DNA from: JAKVAV01 sp047632755
Lineage (GTDB): Bacteria; Bacteroidota; Bacteroidia; Flavobacteriales_D; Cryomorphaceae
NCBI GenBank assembly: GCA_047632755.1
Contig: JBLIDT010000001.1
Coordinates: 186,001-250,000 of the forward strand
Direction: 5' to 3'
Length of the DNA stretch: 64,000 nt
Shown: piece by piece, positions 18,028 through 26,900 of the stretch
Layout: every line of letters begins with the position of its first letter
Position numbering within the stretch: position 1 is the first letter of the stretch
Notes under the pieces: generated by a model
What the model was told of the DNA's origin: nothing
What the model saw: the letters and a program-made list of their open reading frames with translations, nothing else
Databases searched by the model: none
Position numbers and translations under genes: made by a program

Positions 18028-18276
18028 ATGCTAGATTTTCAGACCAGAGTTAAGTTAGAAGTAGATCAAGAAAATTCAACAGTGCAAATTGCTTTCCAAC
18101 CTGAGTTTTCACAGACAACTTATGACATTTTCGATTTACACGGAAGGACTCTAAAATGTGGCGAAATCGATTCAGTGGAGACAAGTCTCAAACTGTCAGG
18201 ATTTGAAAATGGCCAATATATTGTGCTGATTTTAGACGGCAACAGAGTCCATTCTGAGAAATTTCAACTGGGCTAA
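18028..18276 (+). CDS. 82-residue protein resembling an isolated T9SS type A sorting domain
   Basis: The product has no signal peptide. Residues from about 30 onward (TTYDIFDLHGRTLKCGEID, SLKLSGFENGQYIVLILDGNRV, EKFQLG) follow the beta-sandwich pattern of the T9SS C-terminal sorting domain: D-x-x-G-R near the start, L-x-G-L/F-x-x-G-x-Y in the middle and a short basic/aromatic end. Such domains normally sit at the end of long secreted proteins, so a free-standing, signal-less copy is odd. It may be a remnant of a larger gene or a genuine small protein. It ends 5 bp before the 3' end of the convergent pepP gene. Confidence 0.5.
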   Translation: MLDFQTRVKLEVDQENSTVQIAFQPEFSQTTYDIFDLHGRTLKCGEIDSVETSLKLSGFENGQYIVLILDGNRVHSEKFQLG

Positions 18277-18281
18277 GAAGT

Positions 18282-19571
18282 CTAAGCTTTCATCAACTCT
18301 TCAATTTCATCTACCTCAATCGGAATATCTTTCATCAGGTCAATGAATCCATCTTCGGTAATGATGATGTCATTTTCGAGACGAATGCCCAAATTTTCTT
18401 CCCGGATATAAATTCCTGGTTCTACCGTAAACGCCATCCCAGCCTCTATAGGTTCTGTCCACAACCCTACATCGTGCACATCCAACCCTATAAAATGTGA
18501 AGTTCCATGCATAAAGTACTTCTTGTATGCTGGCATTGACGGATTTTGGTTGTCAACATCTTCTTGAGTAAGCAGTCCCAGTTTTATCAATTGTTCCTCC
18601 ATCAGGTCACCTACTTTTTTGTGGTAATCAGCTAAGAATACACCTGGTTTTAAAAGCTCTTTCGACGCTTTCATGACGTGAAGCACTGCGTTGTAGACGT
18701 CTTTTTGTCTCGAAGTGAATTTCCCGTTCACGGGAATTGCTCGAGTCATGTCGCTGGCATAATTGCCGTACTCGCAAGCCACGTCCATCAGTATCACTTC
18801 TCCGTCTTTGCACTCATTTTCATTGCTTATGTAATGCAAAACACAGGCACTAAAACCAGAAGCGATGATTGGTTCGTAAGCAAAACCCCTCGATTGTTGA
18901 CGAAGGAATTCGTGCATAAACTCGGCCTGAATTTCGTATTCTTTGACGCCTGGCTTTGTGAACTTGAGTATTCTTCGAAATCCATCTTCCGTGATTTTGC
19001 AAGCACGCTGCATTTGCTCGATTTCTTCGACACTTTTAATGGAACGAATTCTATGCATATGCGGTGAAAGTCTGCCATACGTATGCAATGAGTATTCTTC
19101 CAGAATCCATTTAGAGAATCTTTCTTCTCGCGTCTCCGTTTTAATCGATCTGCGGGTGTGCTCATTCGATGGGAGTAAAACCGTTTCGGCTTCAGACATT
19201 AAAGTCTTCAGAACCGTTTCAAAGCTATCCACCCACATAATCGATTTTATTCCCGTGAGGTCTTGAGCTTGTGTTTTACTCAATTTCTCTCCTTCCCAAA
19301 TGGCAATTTCAGGACTGGTCTCCTTGAGAAACAGAATTTCTCGGTGCGCCTTGGTGTGAGCGCTTGGAAAAATCACCAGAATAGATTCTTCTTGATCAAC
19401 TCCCGATAGGTAAAGTAAATCGCTGTTTTGCCGAAAAGGCATATTGCCATCAGAATTTGTTGGGAGAATGTCGTTTGAGCTAACTATTGCCATTTCCCTC
19501 TCTGACATTCGGTCAGTTAGCTTTCTTCGGTGATTGATGTAAGTTTTTGCTGAGAGCGGCTGATACCTCAT
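18282..19571 (-). CDS. pepP: aminopeptidase P family metallopeptidase
   Basis: A 429-residue M24 peptidase that removes the N-terminal residue from peptides with proline in second position. The N-terminal domain (NSDLLYLSGVDQEESILVIFP) is the creatinase/AMP_N fold. The C-terminal pita-bread domain has the metal ligands in MDVACEYGNYASDMTR (two Asp), GTSHFIGLDVHDVG (His), FTVEPGIYI (Glu) and GIRLENDIIIT (Glu). ATG at 19571 was preferred over an in-frame TTG at 19592; a -7 element (CAAAAGTA on the plus strand, 19590-19597) lies just upstream and would make the longer form impossible from that promoter. Confidence 0.92.
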   Translation of the reverse strand: MRYQPLSAKTYINHRRKLTDRMSEREMAIVSSNDILPTNSDGNMPFRQNSDLLYLSGVDQEESILVIFPSAHTKAHREILFLKETSPEIAIWEGEKLSKTQAQDLTGIKSIMWVDSFETVLKTLMSEAETVLLPSNEHTRRSIKTETREERFSKWILEEYSLHTYGRLSPHMHRIRSIKSVEEIEQMQRACKITEDGFRRILKFTKPGVKEYEIQAEFMHEFLRQQSRGFAYEPIIASGFSACVLHYISNENECKDGEVILMDVACEYGNYASDMTRAIPVNGKFTSRQKDVYNAVLHVMKASKELLKPGVFLADYHKKVGDLMEEQLIKLGLLTQEDVDNQNPSMPAYKKYFMHGTSHFIGLDVHDVGLWTEPIEAGMAFTVEPGIYIREENLGIRLENDIIITEDGFIDLMKDIPIEVDEIEELMKA

Positions 19572-19673
19572 GATGGTTTTCGATTTTCCCAAAAGTAAAC
19601 TTTACGATTTAATCCATGTTTATTGTTTGTGCTGAAAGAATACGCGTAGAATGAGTTTAGATAGACCGAAGTT

Positions 19674-19704
19674 TTACTTTATTCCCTTTGGAGCCTTACA
19701 TTTG
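19674..19704 (+). promoter_or_regulatory. promoter for sdhCAB
   Basis: TACATTTG at 19697-19704 matches the Bacteroidota -7 consensus TAnnTTTG. A T-rich -33-like element (TTTTACTTT) lies about 16-20 bases upstream. It sits 31 bp before the sdhC start, and no other gene lies in between. Confidence 0.5.
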
Positions 19705-19735
19705 TGGTTTAATTTTCTGAATAACTGCTTTTACC

Positions 19736-20515
19736 ATGAGTAATTCTGCATTGATAAAATCTAGCCTAGCAAAAAAGTATTGGATGGCCTTTACAGGTCT
19801 CTTTTTGTGCTTGTTCTTAATCGGTCATTTGGCTGGAAACCTCCAGCTCTTTATAGATGGCTACGCGGCAAAACTTCAGTTTAATGAGTACGCCGTTTTC
19901 ATGACTACAAATCCCGCGGTGAAGCTCCTGAGTTACGTCGTTTACGTGAGTATTATTTTCCATGCTATTGATGGATTGGTTCTTACTATAAACAACAGGA
20001 AAGCGAGGCCTCAGGGATATGTAAAGGAGAAGCCCTCGGCAAATTCAATGTGGAGTTCTAGAAACATGGGAGTATTGGGAACTATCATTCTTGCTTTTAT
20101 CGTTTTTCACATGCAGGATTTCTGGTATGATTACAAATTTGGAGAAATGCCATACATGATTAGTGAAGATGGGTCGGCACTTTTACTTAAGTCTGGAGAA
20201 GAAATACTAGGAGCGACAGTAAATGCCGATTATGAAGTGGTTTCTGTAAGCGGAAAGGTGCTCGGTCCAGTAATGAAAGATCTCCACAAAGAAGTGATGG
20301 TCGCTTTTCAAGAATGGTGGATCGTTCTTCTTTATGTTCTGGGAGTCTCAGCTATAGGTTTTCACCTATGGCACGGTTTCCAGAGTTCTTTCACCTCCAT
20401 GGGCCTTAAAACACCAAAGGTAGAAGCTGCCATAAGAACGCTTGGATACGGATTCGCGGTTCTCGTGCCATTGGCCTTCGCCGCCATCCCCATTTATGTT
20501 TATCTAATTTTTTAA
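19736..20515 (+). CDS. sdhC: succinate dehydrogenase cytochrome b subunit
   Basis: A 259-residue membrane anchor of the Bacteroidota-type (di-heme, single-polypeptide) succinate:quinone oxidoreductase. Five membrane helices are visible, with heme-ligand histidines in LFLIGHLAGN, SIIFHAIDGL, IVFHMQDFWY and GFHLWHGFQSSF. It binds heme b and the quinone and anchors SdhAB. A hydrophilic loop of about 65 residues (130-195) before the fourth helix makes it slightly longer than usual. First gene of sdhCAB; sdhA starts 10 bp downstream. Confidence 0.92.
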   Translation: MSNSALIKSSLAKKYWMAFTGLFLCLFLIGHLAGNLQLFIDGYAAKLQFNEYAVFMTTNPAVKLLSYVVYVSIIFHAIDGLVLTINNRKARPQGYVKEKPSANSMWSSRNMGVLGTIILAFIVFHMQDFWYDYKFGEMPYMISEDGSALLLKSGEEILGATVNADYEVVSVSGKVLGPVMKDLHKEVMVAFQEWWIVLLYVLGVSAIGFHLWHGFQSSFTSMGLKTPKVEAAIRTLGYGFAVLVPLAFAAIPIYVYLIF

Positions 20516-20525
20516 GTTTTTCGTC

Positions 20526-22529
20526 ATGACAAAGCTAGATGCAAAAATACCTGAGGGGCCGATTGATAAGAAGTGGACGAACCACAAGAACAAGATAAAG
20601 TTGGTCAACCCTGCCAATAAACGAATGATTGATGTAATCGTCGTTGGAACTGGGCTGGCAGGTGGCTCAGCTGCCGCATCTCTTGCCGAGATGGGATACA
20701 ACGTGAAAGCGTTTTGTTTCCAAGATTCTCCAAGAAGAGCCCACAGTATCGCTGCTCAAGGAGGAATCAATGCAGCAAAAAATTACCAAAATGATGGTGA
20801 CAGTGTTTACCGTCTTTTTTACGATACCATCAAGGGTGGAGATTACCGTTCTCGAGAGGCTAATGTCTATCGTTTAGCTGAGGTATCGTCCAGCATTATC
20901 GATCAATGCGTTGCTCAAGGAGTTCCTTTTGCACGTGAGTATGGCGGTCTTTTGGACAACCGCTCTTTTGGGGGTGTTCAAGTTTCTAGAACTTTCTACG
21001 CAAAAGGGCAGACGGGTCAGCAGCTTCTTCTTGGAGCCTACTCGGCAATGTCTCGCCAAATTTCCAAAGGAAAAGTAACGATGTACAACCGTCATGAGAT
21101 GATGGATGTCGTGAAAGTGGATGGAAAAGCACGTGGAATTATTGCAAGAAATTTAGTGACAGGAGAGGTTGAAAGACACGGCGCCCACGCAGTGGTTATT
21201 TGTTCAGGGGGTTATGGAAATGTTTTCTTCCTTTCTACTAATGCCATGGGATCGAATGCTTCGGCTTCATGGAAAGTGCACAAGAAAGGAGCTTTCTTCG
21301 GAAACCCATCTTACACGCAAATTCACCCGACGTGCATCCCTGTTTCGGGAGAGCATCAGTCCAAATTGACCCTGATGTCAGAATCGTTGAGAAACGATGG
21401 ACGAATCTGGGTTCCTAAGAAAAAAGAAGATGCCGAGGCTATTCGCCAAGGAAAAATGAAGCCCGTCCAGCTGGCTGAGGAAGACCGCGATTACTACCTC
21501 GAAAGAAGATATCCTTCATTCGGAAATTTGGTGCCGCGTGATGTAGCTTCCAGAGCTGCGAAAGAACGTTGCGATGAAGGTTTTGGTGTAAATCAAACTG
21601 GTGAGGCCGTATTCCTTGACTTTGCTGCTGCATTTGAACGCTACGGCAAAACAGAAGCTAAAGTGAATGGCTTAGAAAATGCCTCGAAAGAAGAAATTAT
21701 TAAACTGGGAAAAGGCGTTGTAGAATCGAAGTATGGAAACCTCTTCGAGATGTACCAGAAGATTACCGACGACAACCCTTATGAAACCCCAATGAAGATT
21801 TATCCTGCGGTGCATTACACCATGGGAGGTGTTTGGGTTGATTACAATTTGATGACAACCATTCCTGGTTGTTACGCATGTGGTGAAGCTAATTTTAGTG
21901 ATCATGGAGCAAATCGCCTGGGTGCTTCTGCACTGATGCAGGGACTAGCTGATGGCTATTTTGTTTTGCCGTACACTATTGGAGATTACTTGGCAGACGA
22001 TATCCGTACAGGAGAAATTGACACGAATTCACCTGAATTCGAAAAGGCAGAGAAAGAGGTGACGGCAAGCTTGGAAAAGCTTCTGAACATCAACGGAACT
22101 AAAACCGTTGACCATTTCCACAGGCGCCTAGGAAAAATAATGTGGAACGAATGTGGAATGTCTCGTAACGGAGAAGACCTCAAGAAAGCGATGAAAGACA
22201 TTCGTGCTTTGCGCGATGAATTCTGGAGTGATGTGAGAGTGCCAGGTGATATGAACGACCTGAACTTGGAGCTAGAAAAGGCGGCAAGAGTTGCTGATTT
22301 CCTTGAATTGGGTGAGCTAATGTGTTTAGATGCGCTCGATAGAGAAGAATCAGCGGGAGGACACTACCGAGAAGAACACCAGACACCAGAAGGTGAAGCT
22401 TTGCGAGATGATGTGAATTTCTCTTTTGTAAGTGCATACGAATTTACTGGTGACCCAGGAAAGTCTGTCTTGCACAAAGAACAACTCGCATTTGAAGCCG
22501 TTGAAGTAAAAACAAGAAGCTATAAATAA
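20526..22529 (+). CDS. sdhA: succinate dehydrogenase flavoprotein subunit
   Basis: A 667-residue flavoprotein that oxidises succinate to fumarate in the TCA cycle and respiratory chain. The FAD-binding GTGLAGGSAA is at about 41-50, and the covalent-FAD histidine is His72 in RRAHSIAAQGGINA. Catalytic and substrate residues are in HPTCIP, LVPRDVASR and the C-terminal HYTMGGVWVD and ANRLGASALMQGL. It is longer than proteobacterial SdhA, as in the Bacteroidota fumarate reductase-like family. Central gene of sdhCAB. Confidence 0.95.
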   Translation: MTKLDAKIPEGPIDKKWTNHKNKIKLVNPANKRMIDVIVVGTGLAGGSAAASLAEMGYNVKAFCFQDSPRRAHSIAAQGGINAAKNYQNDGDSVYRLFYDTIKGGDYRSREANVYRLAEVSSSIIDQCVAQGVPFAREYGGLLDNRSFGGVQVSRTFYAKGQTGQQLLLGAYSAMSRQISKGKVTMYNRHEMMDVVKVDGKARGIIARNLVTGEVERHGAHAVVICSGGYGNVFFLSTNAMGSNASASWKVHKKGAFFGNPSYTQIHPTCIPVSGEHQSKLTLMSESLRNDGRIWVPKKKEDAEAIRQGKMKPVQLAEEDRDYYLERRYPSFGNLVPRDVASRAAKERCDEGFGVNQTGEAVFLDFAAAFERYGKTEAKVNGLENASKEEIIKLGKGVVESKYGNLFEMYQKITDDNPYETPMKIYPAVHYTMGGVWVDYNLMTTIPGCYACGEANFSDHGANRLGASALMQGLADGYFVLPYTIGDYLADDIRTGEIDTNSPEFEKAEKEVTASLEKLLNINGTKTVDHFHRRLGKIMWNECGMSRNGEDLKKAMKDIRALRDEFWSDVRVPGDMNDLNLELEKAARVADFLELGELMCLDALDREESAGGHYREEHQTPEGEALRDDVNFSFVSAYEFTGDPGKSVLHKEQLAFEAVEVKTRSYK

Positions 22530-22558
22530 CCTGTTCGATCAGGTCAAACGATAAGATC

Positions 22559-23311
22559 ATGAACTTAACACTTAAGGTTTGGAGGCAAAAAGGGCCTGAA
22601 GCAAAAGGAAGCATGGAAACTTACCCAGTTTCTGATGTAAGCCCGGATATGTCCTTTTTAGAGATGTTGGATGTGTTGAACGAAGAGTTGGTCCAGAAAG
22701 GCGATGTGCCGATTGCATTTGACCACGATTGCCGCGAGGGCATTTGCGGTTCATGCAGCCTGTTCATCAATGGCCGGGCACATGGGCCGAAGCAAGGAAC
22801 TACCACGTGTCAATTGCACATGCGTTCGTTCAAAGATGGCGAGACAGTTTTCATTGAGCCATGGAGAGCAAAGGCCTTCCCTGTAATCAAAGATTTGGTG
22901 GTAGACCGTTCGGCTTTCGACCGCGTGATTCAAGCAGGTGGTTACGTATCGGTAAATACCAGCGGAAACACCCTTGACGCAAATGCTATTCCCGTTCCAA
23001 AAGAAGATGCGGATATGGCTTTCGATGCCGCTACCTGTATTGGTTGTGGAGCATGCGTTGCCACGTGTAAGAATGCCTCTGCTATGCTTTTTGTATCGGC
23101 CAAGGTATCTCAACTTACATTGCTTCCTCAAGGAGAAGTGGAAGCAAACGAGCGCGTAAAGCACATGGTGGCCCAAATGGACAAAGAGGGATTTGGTAAC
23201 TGTTCTGTAACAGGTGCCTGCGAAGTGGAGTGCCCGAAAGGAATAAGCTTAGAGAATATCGCACGAATGAACCGCGAGTATTTGAAGGCAAATCTTTCTC
23301 CTGGGAAATAA
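22559..23311 (+). CDS. sdhB: succinate dehydrogenase iron-sulfur subunit
   Basis: A 250-residue subunit that carries electrons from FAD to heme and quinone. The [2Fe-2S] ligands are Cys58, Cys63 and Cys66 (DCREGICGSCSLF) with Cys84 (TTTC). The [4Fe-4S]/[3Fe-4S] domain shows CIGCGACVATC and CSVTGACEVECPKGI. Last gene of sdhCAB, 29 bp after sdhA. An intrinsic terminator follows at 23394-23420. It depends on cluster supply such as the suf system. Confidence 0.95.
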   Translation: MNLTLKVWRQKGPEAKGSMETYPVSDVSPDMSFLEMLDVLNEELVQKGDVPIAFDHDCREGICGSCSLFINGRAHGPKQGTTTCQLHMRSFKDGETVFIEPWRAKAFPVIKDLVVDRSAFDRVIQAGGYVSVNTSGNTLDANAIPVPKEDADMAFDAATCIGCGACVATCKNASAMLFVSAKVSQLTLLPQGEVEANERVKHMVAQMDKEGFGNCSVTGACEVECPKGISLENIARMNREYLKANLSPGK

Positions 23312-23314
23312 TTA

Positions 23315-23372
23315 GGCTGACCTTACTGGGGGCCTGAACTAGAAAGTTCATTGCTAAGGGCATGAGGAAACG
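23315..23372 (+). repeat. intergenic hairpin repeat, copy B (partial)
   Basis: GGCTGACCTTACT followed by CTGAACTAGAAAGTTC and ATTGCTAAGGGCATGAGG corresponds to the 5' half of copy A at 17611. The GAACT/AGTTC stem with an AGAA loop is intact, but the 3' half with the second hairpin is not recognisable. It lies between sdhB and its terminator. Confidence 0.55.
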
Positions 23373-23393
23373 CAGAAAATAACTACGATATTT

Positions 23394-23420
23394 AAAGGTG
23401 CTTTAAGAGCACCTTTTTTT
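23394..23420 (+). terminator. intrinsic terminator after sdhCAB
   Basis: AAAGGTGCT (23394-23402) and AGCACCTTT (23408-23416) form a 9-bp stem with a TTAAG loop, followed by an unbroken T run to 23420. It immediately precedes the ATG of the next gene (23421), so that gene has no separate leader unless transcription reads through. Confidence 0.85.
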
Positions 23421-23789
23421 ATGAGCGAAGAAGACGAAATACTCGACCTAAGAAAAAACCCAAACCCTGGCCTCAATGTCTATTTGATATATGGGGCGGC
23501 CTTAATCTTATTTATCTACTGGTTCATATCGGATTACTTGTTCTGGCCATTCGGAGAGCCCGCCTTGTTGATAGGAATGATCTTACTATTGATAGCCGCC
23601 GTTATCAGGCTCAGAAGCGCAGAAGAAAAGCGCTTAACGGCCTATGCCTACTTTGCTGGGAGAGTCATTTTGATTGCAGGGGTTTTCCTGCACATTGTCG
23701 GTTATCCTCAAGCCGAGTATTTCTTGTGGACTTCCTTCGTGTTCTTTGGTGCGGGACTTCTAGGACTATACGTTGGCAATAGAGATTAG
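23421..23789 (+). CDS. hypothetical membrane protein, four helices
   Basis: A 122-residue protein with a charged N-terminus (MSEEDEILDLRKN) and four predicted membrane helices at about 20-37, 46-64, 75-94 and 100-118. No family recognised. Its ATG directly follows the sdh terminator T run and no ribosome binding site is visible; Bacteroidota often lack one. Expression would need read-through of the terminator or an unusually short leader. The 3' end overlaps the convergent DNA ligase gene by 4 bases. Confidence 0.65.
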   Translation: MSEEDEILDLRKNPNPGLNVYLIYGAALILFIYWFISDYLFWPFGEPALLIGMILLLIAAVIRLRSAEEKRLTAYAYFAGRVILIAGVFLHIVGYPQAEYFLWTSFVFFGAGLLGLYVGNRD

Positions 23790-25378
23790 GCGTTGTAAAA
23801 CTTCAGAATGGCTTTCAAATCCTCCAATGTATTTGCCTCCTCTGGTTTTTTGTCGAAGCGTCTTCTCAGGATTCGCGGAAAGCGCAATGCAATCCCTGAT
23901 TTGTGTCGTGTGCTGGGGGCGATTCCCTCAAAACCTATTTCAAAAACGAGCTCGGGCTTTACACTCCTAACAGGCCCAAATCGCTCCAAAGTGTTCTTCT
24001 TGACGAATTGATCCACTGATTGCATTTCCTTATCGGTAAGGCCGCTATATGCCTTTGCAAAGGGTACCAGATCTCCTTCTTTCCAAACGGCAAAGGTATA
24101 GTCGGAGTAAAGATTGGCGCGCCTTCCGTGACCGCGCATGGCGTAAATCATTACGGCGTCGATACTCATTGGGTCTACTTTCCATTTGTACCAATCGCCT
24201 CGTTTGCGGCCCACTTTGTACGTACTGTTCTTCCGCTTTAGCATTAGGCCTTCACTCAATACTTCTCTGCTCGTTTCTCGAATTTTAGCGGCTTCTTCCC
24301 AAGATTTTGGTTCTAGTTTCTCGCTGATTAATAAAGTGTTTGCCGCCGTCCTTTCGACGATTTCTTTCAGTATCGTTTGCCTTTCCTCCATCGAAGATTC
24401 CCTTAGGTCTTTCCCATCTTTTTCCAAAACATCATAAGCGATCATCACCACGGGAGAGGCTTCCATGATTTTCTTGGAGACTTTCTTTCGTCCGATACGT
24501 GTTTGGAGGTGATTGAAGGTCAAAGGAAATCCGTCCTTGTAGCCCATTATCTCCCCATCGATCACACAGTCTGTTGGAAGAAGGTCTTTCAATTTCTCCA
24601 ATTCGGGAAACCTCTCGGTGACCAGTTCTTCTCCTCGACTCCAGACGAAAATCTCCCCATTTCGAAGAATGATTTGACCGCGAATCCCATCCCATTTGTA
24701 CTCGATTTGCCAATCATCAACATTGCCCAAATTCTCGGGTGCTTCCTCCAGCGGATAAGCTAGGTAAAAAGGGTAGGGGCGAGAGAGATTCTCGTTTTCA
24801 TCGGGTTCCACCAGCAACTTTTCGAAAGTGGTATTCTGTGGAGTCCAGTTACCCATCAGTCGATGGGCGATGAGGTTTTCTTCTTCGCTTAGATGCCGTG
24901 CCAAGGCACGAACGATGAGCTTTTGCGATACCCCGATTCGGAAGCCTCCTGTGATGAGTTTGTTGAACACGAAGCGCTCTGTCTTATTCATTTCCGCCCA
25001 AGCAGAGAGAATGTAAGTTTTGACTTCCTCTTCTTCTAATGATTTCAGATTGAGGAGATCTTGCATCCGATCGTCCAGCGATTTATCGCTTGTTTCGGTC
25101 TCAGCGGGAAGGATGAGTGCAACGGTCTCTGCCAAGTCGCCCACCACGTGATAAGACTCTTCTAGCAGCCACAACGGGATACCCGAAACTTCGGCAGCCC
25201 ACTCGCGCAGGAAACTCGTTTTGACTAGTCTTTTGGGCCTTTTTCCGCTAAGGAGGGCAACGAACCAAAGTTTGTCAGCATCGGTAGCGGCATTCAAAAA
25301 GGCTACCATTGAATCCAATTTGTCATTGGTTTTGGTGGTCGCATCGAGTGCAAGGATCAGTTCTCCAAAAGCCTTCAT
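23786..25378 (-). CDS. ATP-dependent DNA ligase (ligase-associated DNA damage response set)
   Basis: A 530-residue ATP-dependent ligase that seals nicks through an enzyme-AMP intermediate. The adenylation motif is EYKWDGIRGQ with catalytic Lys228. An N-terminal helical domain of about 200 residues, motif IV (SEGLMLKRKNSTY) and motif V (WYKWKVDP), and the OB-fold follow. This architecture is the type found with an MBL exonuclease, an Lhr-like helicase and PdeM. It is translationally coupled to the upstream exonuclease gene (ATGA overlap at 25375-25378). Confidence 0.92.
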   Translation of the reverse strand: MKAFGELILALDATTKTNDKLDSMVAFLNAATDADKLWFVALLSGKRPKRLVKTSFLREWAAEVSGIPLWLLEESYHVVGDLAETVALILPAETETSDKSLDDRMQDLLNLKSLEEEEVKTYILSAWAEMNKTERFVFNKLITGGFRIGVSQKLIVRALARHLSEEENLIAHRLMGNWTPQNTTFEKLLVEPDENENLSRPYPFYLAYPLEEAPENLGNVDDWQIEYKWDGIRGQIILRNGEIFVWSRGEELVTERFPELEKLKDLLPTDCVIDGEIMGYKDGFPLTFNHLQTRIGRKKVSKKIMEASPVVMIAYDVLEKDGKDLRESSMEERQTILKEIVERTAANTLLISEKLEPKSWEEAAKIRETSREVLSEGLMLKRKNSTYKVGRKRGDWYKWKVDPMSIDAVMIYAMRGHGRRANLYSDYTFAVWKEGDLVPFAKAYSGLTDKEMQSVDQFVKKNTLERFGPVRSVKPELVFEIGFEGIAPSTRHKSGIALRFPRILRRRFDKKPEEANTLEDLKAILKFYNA

Positions 25379-26400
25379 TCCGCTTCTTTTTCTTGGCTCG
25401 TTCCTTCGCCGATTTCAGAGAGTTCGCCTTCGTATTCGGTCGTCACAGGCTCGGCATCCAATCCTTGTGATTTGAGCCAGTTGGAAAATATATTGGTGTA
25501 ACCGTGCGTCACGTAAACCTTCTCGGCTTCGGATGCTTCAACAGCCTGATTGAGCTCATTCCAATCTGCGTGATCGGAGAGGACAAAACCTCGATCTACA
25601 TTCCGTCGGCGTCGGGCTCCGCGTAGCGACATCCACCCCGAAGCCGTGCCTACTTTGTAGGGTTTTAGTTTCTTCATCCAAGCAGATCCAAAAGCCGATG
25701 GCGGAGCTATAATCAAGGCTCCGCGGTATTTTTCTTTAGGTGTATCTTTCGTAATAAGCTCTGTTTCGGGAAATTTTAAACCAGCTTTCTCAAGTGCCAG
25801 ATTGCTATTGTGAATAGCGCCGTGAAGTAGAATTGGTCCTATGGTAGGATCTATGGAACACAGAATACGTTGCGCTTTTCCGAGGGAGTATCCCAGCATG
25901 ACGGATGCCAGTCCCTGTTCTCGGTTTTCTCGCCACCATTGATTCATCTCATGAAATACCTCTTCTTGAGGCTTCCATTTGTAAACAGGCAGCCCAAAGG
26001 TCGACTCGGTGACCAGGCTATGGCACTTGACCGATTCAAATGGAGTCGAGATTCCGTCATCAATTAATTTGTAGTCTCCCGTAATGACCCAAACCTCTCC
26101 TTTGTATTCAACTCGGACTTGTGCCGATCCAGGGATATGTCCGGCAGGAAAGAGCGACACACTCACACCGTTGAGTTTTCTCTCCTCGCCGTATTCTAAG
26201 CCAGTCACATTAATTTCGCCCAAGCGGTGTCTCATCACAGGGATGCTTTGGTGGTGGGTCAAGTAGCTTTTCATTCCCCATCGGGAATGATCGGCATGGG
26301 CGTGGGTGATAATCGCTTTTTCGACGGGTTTCCAAGGATCTATGAAGAAATCTCCTTGCGGACAGTAAAGTCCCTTGTTAGTGAATTCGATGAGGCGCAT
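25375..26400 (-). CDS. ligase-associated DNA damage response exonuclease (MBL fold)
   Basis: A 341-residue metallo-beta-lactamase-fold nuclease of the beta-CASP type related to SNM1/Artemis and CPSF-73. The metal-binding motif is THAHADH (His33, His35, Asp37, His38), with further ligands in FPAGHIPGSAQ, VITGDY and VLSDHADW. The C-terminal YVTHGY motif is typical of beta-CASP enzymes. It precedes and overlaps the ATP-dependent ligase gene by 4 bases. The family is known from the four-gene ligase-associated repair set. Confidence 0.9.
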   Translation of the reverse strand: MRLIEFTNKGLYCPQGDFFIDPWKPVEKAIITHAHADHSRWGMKSYLTHHQSIPVMRHRLGEINVTGLEYGEERKLNGVSVSLFPAGHIPGSAQVRVEYKGEVWVITGDYKLIDDGISTPFESVKCHSLVTESTFGLPVYKWKPQEEVFHEMNQWWRENREQGLASVMLGYSLGKAQRILCSIDPTIGPILLHGAIHNSNLALEKAGLKFPETELITKDTPKEKYRGALIIAPPSAFGSAWMKKLKPYKVGTASGWMSLRGARRRRNVDRGFVLSDHADWNELNQAVEASEAEKVYVTHGYTNIFSNWLKSQGLDAEPVTTEYEGELSEIGEGTSQEKEAE

Positions 26401-26475
26401 AAGTGCTTAACAGTTCAAGGGTCGATTGGTTGGTTTCTTTTTAAGCCTTTGTGTAGATTCGAAAAAAAGAATTTG

Positions 26476-26898
26476 ATGAACGAAAAATACAATTCTGAAA
26501 AAGCTCCTGAACCTGTGGGCCTTTATCCGCATGCCAGAAACGTGGGGAATCTTTTATTTCTAAGCGGTGTAGGGCCCCGAGAGAGAGGAACAAAGAAAAT
26601 TCCAGGCGTTGAACTTGACGACGCGGGGAACATTCTCAGCTACGACATTGAAGTGCAATGCCACTCTGTATTCAAAAATGTGCGACTAATTTTAGAAGCT
26701 TCAGGTTCATCTTGGGATAATTTGGTGGACGTTACCGTTTTCTTGACCAATATGAAAGACGATTTTAAGACATACAATCGAATTTACGCGGAGTATTTTA
26801 AGGACAATCAGCCGTGCAGAACAACTGTGGAAATCAATTGCCTTCCAACTCCGATTGGAATAGAACTTAAATGCATGGCAACTTTAAACGATAAATAG
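26476..26898 (+). CDS. 2-aminomuconate deaminase-like RidA family protein
   Basis: A 140-residue RidA/YjgF-fold protein. Phrases such as GLYPHARNVGNLLFLSGVGPRER, NVRLILEASGSSWDNLVDVTVFLTNMKDDF, EYFKDNQPCRTTVE and LPTPIGIELKCMA match the 2-aminomuconate deaminase (AmnD/NbaF) branch better than general RidA. That enzyme releases ammonia from 2-aminomuconate in the meta-cleavage route of tryptophan/kynurenine breakdown. The start at 26476 matches the family; an in-frame extension to 26227 would overlap the divergent exonuclease. The next gene begins 2 bp downstream. A general imine deaminase is the alternative. Confidence 0.8.
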   Translation: MNEKYNSEKAPEPVGLYPHARNVGNLLFLSGVGPRERGTKKIPGVELDDAGNILSYDIEVQCHSVFKNVRLILEASGSSWDNLVDVTVFLTNMKDDFKTYNRIYAEYFKDNQPCRTTVEINCLPTPIGIELKCMATLNDK

Positions 26899-26900
26899 CA

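Noticed and set aside
18678..19067. 129-codon plus-strand frame inside pepP
   Set aside because: Antisense to catalytic motifs of aminopeptidase P; no recognisable protein features.
22751..23176. 141-codon minus-strand frame inside sdhB
   Set aside because: Lies antisense to the conserved Fe-S cysteine motifs of SdhB; composition-driven shadow.
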